Source: Otis tarda (taxonomy: Eukaryota > Chordata > Aves > Otidiformes > Otididae). From it: a stretch of DNA of 64,000 nucleotides. Under the pieces are notes generated by a model, which was given only the letters and a program-made list of their open reading frames with translations, made no database searches and was not told the DNA's origin. The DNA is taken from NCBI GenBank assembly GCA_026413225.1, contig CM048552.1, positions 161,398,053 to 161,462,052 on the forward strand, in the 5' to 3' direction. Positions within the stretch are counted from its first letter, which is position 1; each line of letters opens with the position of its first letter. The position numbers were made by a program, and so were the translations under genes. This document shows, piece after piece, positions 60,382 through 64,000 of the stretch.

Positions 60382-62746
60382 AGAATCATAGAATCATAGA
60401 ATGGTTAGAGTTGGAAGGCACCTTCAAAGGTCATCTAGTCCAACCTCCCTGCAAGAAGCAGGGACATCCCTGACTAGATCAGGTTGCTCAGAGCCTCATC
60501 CAGCCTGGCCTTGAACATTTCCAGGGATGGGGCATCCACCACCTCTCTGGGCAACCTGTTCCAGTGCTCTACAACTCTCATTGTAAAAAATTTTTTTCTA
60601 ATATCTAATCTAAACCTACCTCCTTCTAATTTAAACCCATTACCCCTTGTCCTATCACAACAGGCCCTACTGAACAGCTTCTCCCCATCTTTCATGTAGG
60701 CCCCCTTGAGGTATTGGAAGACCGCTATCAGGTCTCCCCGGAGCCTCCTCTTCTCCAGGCTGAACAGCCCCAACTCTCTCAGCCTGTCCTCATAGGAGAG
60801 GTGCTCCAGCCCTCTGATCATCTTGGTGGCCCTCCTCTGGACCCTTTCCAACTGGTCCATGTCCTTCTTGTGTTGGGGACTCCAGAACTGGACACAGTAC
60901 TCCAGGTGGGGTCTCACCAGGGCAGAGTAGAGGGGCAGAATCACCTCCATCGACCTGCTGGCCACGCTCCTCTTGATGCAGCCCAGGATGCGGTTGGCCT
61001 TCTGGGCCACAAGGGCGCATTGCCCGCTCATGTTGAGCCTCTCGTCTACCAGCACACCCAAGTCCTTCTCCTCAGGACTGCTCTCAATCCATTCTCCGCC
61101 CAGCCTGTATTTGTGCCTGGGATTGCCACGACCCAGGTGCAGGACCTTGCACTTGGCCTGGTTGAACTTCATGAGGTTGACACGGGCCCACCTCTCCAGC
61201 CTGTCAAGGTCCCTCTGGATGGCATCCCTCCCTTCCAGCGAGTCGACGGCACCACCCAGCTTGGTGTCATCGGCGAACTTGCTGAGGGTGCACTCTATCC
61301 CATTGTCCATGTCGCCGACAAAGATGTTGAACAGGGCCGGGCCCAACACGGACCCCTGAGGGACGCCACTGGTGACCGGTCTCCACTTGGACATTGAGCC
61401 GTTGACCACCACTCTCTGAGTGCGGCCATCCAGCCAACTCCTTATCCACCGAGTGGTCCATCCATCAAACCCATGCCTCTCTAGTTTAGAGAGAAGGATG
61501 TCATGCGGGACAGTGTCAAAAGCTTTGCACAAGTCCAGGTAGACGATATCCGTTGCCCGTCCCTTGTCCACCGATGCTGTTACCCCGTCATAAAAGGCCA
61601 CCAAATTGGTCAGGCACGATCTGCCCTTGGTGAAGCCATGTTGGCTGTCACCAACCACCTCCTTGCTCTCCATGTGCCTTAGCATGGTTTCCAGGAGAAT
61701 CTGCTCCATGACCTTGCCAGGCACGGAGGTGAGGCTGACCGGCCTGTAGTTGCCCGGGTCTTCCTTACTCCCCTTTTTAAAAATGGGGGTTATGTTCCCT
61801 CTCTTCCAGTCATCAGGGACCTCACCAGACCGCCACGATTTCTCAAATATGATGGCCAGTGGCTTGGCAGCTTCATCCGCCAGTTCCCTCAGGACGCGCG
61901 GATGGATCTCATCAGGCCCCATGGACTTGTGCACCTTCAAGTTCCTTAGATGGTCCTGAACCTGCTCTTCGAGCACCGTGGGCGGTTCTTCATCCTCACA
62001 GTCCCTGCCTGTGCCTTCCACAGCTTGGGTGGGGAGACAAGAGCCCTTATCAGTGAAGACTGAGGCAAAAAAGTCGTTGAGTACCTCAGCCTTCTCCACA
62101 TCCCAGGTAACCACGACACCTGTTACCTTCCGGAGGGGGCCTACATTCTCCTTGGATTTTCTTTTGTCCCCTACATACCTGTAAAAGCTTTTCTTGTTAC
62201 TTTTTATATCCCTGGCCAGATTCGATTCCATCAGGGCTTTAGCCTTCCTCACCCTATCTCTGGCCGCTCGCACAGCCACTCGGTAGTCCTCCCAGGCTAC
62301 CTGTCCCCGCTTCCACCCTCTATAGGCTTCCTTCTTTACTTTCAGTTGGTCCAGGAGCTCCTTGCTCATCCACACTGGCCTCCTGGCCTTTTTGCCAGAC
62401 TTCTTCTTCATCGGGATGCACCTCTGCTGAGCTTGGAGGAGGTGCTCCTTAAATATGGACCAACTTTCCTGGGCCCCTCTTCCCTCCAGGGCTGCCTCCC
62501 ATGGCACTTTGCCCATGAGGTTCCTGAAGAGGCCGAAGTCCGCCTTCCTGAAATCTAGGGCAGAGAGCTTACTGTGCAGTTTCCTCGCCGCCCCGTGGAT
62601 CTTGAATTCCACCGCGTCATGGTCACTGCAGCCAAGGCTGCCCATCAATTTCACGTCCCCCACCAGCCCCTCCCTGTTGGTGAGCACAAGGTCCAGCATG
62701 GCACTCCTCCTTGTTGGCTCCTCTGTCGCCTGCAGGAGGAAGTTAT
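60382..62746 (-). mobile_element. Young 5'-truncated CR1
   Basis: A minus-strand CR1 of about 2.4 kb carries an octamer tail (60382-60402), the full 3' untranslated region and the last three quarters of ORF2. It is nearly identical to the nested copy at 37191. It is cut within the endonuclease region. Homology to the nested copy runs through GGAGGAAGTTAT (ending 62746) and then stops. TTAT is shared with the left flank (60378-60381), indicating a microhomology junction. It is a recent, dead-on-arrival insertion. Confidence 0.94.
60474..62699 (-). pseudogene. CR1 ORF2 lacking most of the endonuclease; reverse transcriptase intact
   Basis: An open frame of 741 codons aligns without gaps to residues 240-980 of the nested ORF2 and differs at about 16 positions (for example A/V, D/G, R/C, F/L and C/G next to FADD, and three changes to methionine). 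The reverse transcriptase motifs [15 protein letters not shown] and FADD are all present. The endonuclease residues N, E and GDFN are lost, and only the SDHD motif remains. The ATG used here is internal to the original protein. It is a truncated relic with a conserved polymerase domain and no ORF1 or promoter. Confidence 0.9.
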
Positions 62747-63224
62747 GGTGGCATGAACTCTAAAAAGTTTATACTAAGTACTTTTACTTGAAAGAGAACT
62801 TGGGGTAAATTTTCCATGAGTTCTAAAAAATGGAAAACTCCAGATATTTTTAAATGTCTCATTATAGTAGTCTGAACATATGCTACAGAATGAGATTCCA
62901 CCTAGTCCTACATTTTATCCTTCTGTTTATAATCAGCAGTCTTTATCCAATCTGTGAGATTGCTCCAGTTCCTGAAGAATCCCCAGAAAGAGCTCCTAAC
63001 CTAACAGCAGATATAGGTGGACAAGGATGTCTTCTTATTGCACATCTAACTGTTCCTTCCAACCTGCTCTGGCTCCTGTGCAGAGATGAAAAATGGCAGC
63101 AACCCAAAGGAATTAGCTCCAATGTTTAATATTCCTCGTTATACGGTAGACAAAATGTTGATTTCATTTTTAGAATATTAGTTACAGGAGAAAAAAGCCT
63201 GAAGTTAGGACTTCTCTGAGTATA
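62747..63224. other. AT-rich unique sequence without a recognisable gene
   Basis: It lies between a CR1 5' junction and an AT microsatellite. One 91-codon frame (62854-63129, plus) begins with a hydrophobic stretch but has no recognisable domain and no supporting signals. Confidence 0.5.
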
Positions 63225-63400
63225 TATTTATATTTTTATATATATAATGTTATATATATATATAAAATAAATATATATGTATATTTTAAATATATGTATG
63301 TGTATATGTATATATTTATATATATATATATATTACGTCTACACACATATGAAATGTCACATATATAGTTGTGTTTGTATAAAATATACATATACACACT
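63225..63400. repeat. AT-rich TA/TATG microsatellite
   Basis: Long alternating TA runs mixed with TATG and CACA steps are visible. The tract abuts the 5' end of the plus-strand CR1 at 63401. The open frames across it are low-complexity artefacts. Confidence 0.85.
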
Positions 63401-64000
63401 GCAGGGAAGGGATGCCATCCAGAGGGACCTTACAGACTGGAGAGGTGGGCCAGTGCAAACCTCATGAAGATCAACCAGGCCAAGTGCAAGGTCCTGCACC
63501 TGGGTCGCGGCAATCCCAGGCACAAATACAGCCTGAGTGGAGAATGGATTGACAGCAGCTCTGAGAAGAAGGACTTGGGTGTGCTGGTGGATGAGAAGCT
63601 CAACATGAGCAGGCAATGTGCACCTGCAGCCCAGAAAGTCAACTGCATCCTGGGCTGCATCAAGAGGAGCGTGGCCAGCAGGTTAAGGAAGGTGATTCTC
63701 TCCATCTACTCTGCCCTGGTGAGACCCCACCTGGAGTACTGTGTCCAGCTCTGGAGCCCCCAACAGAAGAAGGACATGGACATGCTGGAGAGAGTCCAGA
63801 GAGGGCCACAAAAATGATCAGAGGGCTGGAGCACCTCTCCTATGAGGACAGGCTGAGAGAGTTGGGGCTGTTCAGCCTGGAGAAGAGGAGGCTCCAGGGA
63901 GACCTTATAGCAGCCTTCCACTACCTAAAGGGGGCTTGTAACTCTTTAGGAGGGCCTGTTGTGAAAGGATAAGGGGTAATGGTTTTAAAATAGAAGGAAA
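63401..64000 (+). mobile_element. 5'-truncated CR1, runs off the window end
   Basis: The plus-strand CR1 begins at about GGAAGGGATGCCATCCAGAG, after the FADD motif of ORF2, and continues to the last base of the window. The 3' untranslated region and octamer tail must lie beyond. Sequence is diverged from the young copies. Confidence 0.92.
63410..63960 (+). pseudogene. Broken CR1 ORF2 C-terminal part
   Basis: The C-terminal region of CR1 ORF2 is visible in two frames. One frame (63464-63817) carries [19 protein letters not shown] through LERVQR. After a 2-base deletion near 63795-63805 (GAGAGGGCCACAAAAATG compared with the intact copies) the homology moves to another frame, giving [20 protein letters not shown] to about 63940. 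No catalytic residues are encoded. It is an old relic. Confidence 0.87.

Noticed and set aside
63277-63616. Long frames across the TA microsatellite
   Set aside because: Repeats of tyrosine and isoleucine codons come from TA repetition. There is no gene.
1-64000. CRISPR array, bacterial operon, tRNA or rRNA genes
   Set aside because: No regularly spaced repeats, no clustered long cellular frames and no cloverleaf or rRNA words were seen. All evidence points to a bird genome.

Overview
The window looks like bird nuclear DNA. It is AT-rich single-copy sequence interrupted by CR1 retrotransposons, whose 3' ends carry repeats of the octamer ATTCTATG as is typical of birds, and by three solo long terminal repeats (LTRs) of avian endogenous-retrovirus type. 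I found no exon of a host protein gene, no tRNA or rRNA gene, no CRISPR array and no bacterial-style operon. The window is best read as intergenic or intronic. The species is not identifiable. Two very similar CR1 copies, one with an uninterrupted ORF2, suggest a lineage with fairly recent CR1 activity.

Layout. Positions 60-657 hold solo LTR 1. Positions 658-17781 are AT-rich unique sequence with short simple repeats and one perfect 12-bp inverted repeat at 3425-3460. Positions 17782-18230 hold two old CR1 3' fragments. Positions 18231-32052 are again unique, with a bare CR1 tail (19753-19772), a G-quadruplex motif (22548-22574), a 10-bp hairpin (25826-25850) and a richer-GC block near 29000-29900. 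Positions 32053-33219 hold solo LTR 2, of a different family. Positions 36115-40937 hold the main feature: an old plus-strand CR1 (36115-37190 and 40897-40937) split by a long minus-strand CR1 (37191-40889). The inserted copy encodes an ORF1 esterase-like protein (5'-truncated) and a full 980-codon ORF2 with endonuclease and reverse transcriptase motifs intact. Positions 42221-43142 hold a third, older 5'-truncated minus-strand CR1. Positions 55871-56327 hold solo LTR 3, related to LTR 1 but internally deleted. Positions 60382-62746 hold a 5'-truncated minus-strand CR1 whose 741-codon ORF differs from the nested copy at only about 16 residues. An AT-dinucleotide tract (63225-63400) leads into another plus-strand CR1 fragment that runs off the window end.

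How the parts relate. All protein-coding capacity I can support belongs to CR1. In a working element, ORF1 would bind the RNA and ORF2 would nick DNA and reverse-transcribe from the octamer tail. The nested copy has lost the start of ORF1 and its own 5' region, so it is probably not autonomous even though ORF2 is open. Its present ORF1 start codon is supplied by the tail of the older CR1 into which it jumped. The old and new CR1s meet tail to tail and form an imperfect inverted repeat with arms of about 1 kb around position 37220.
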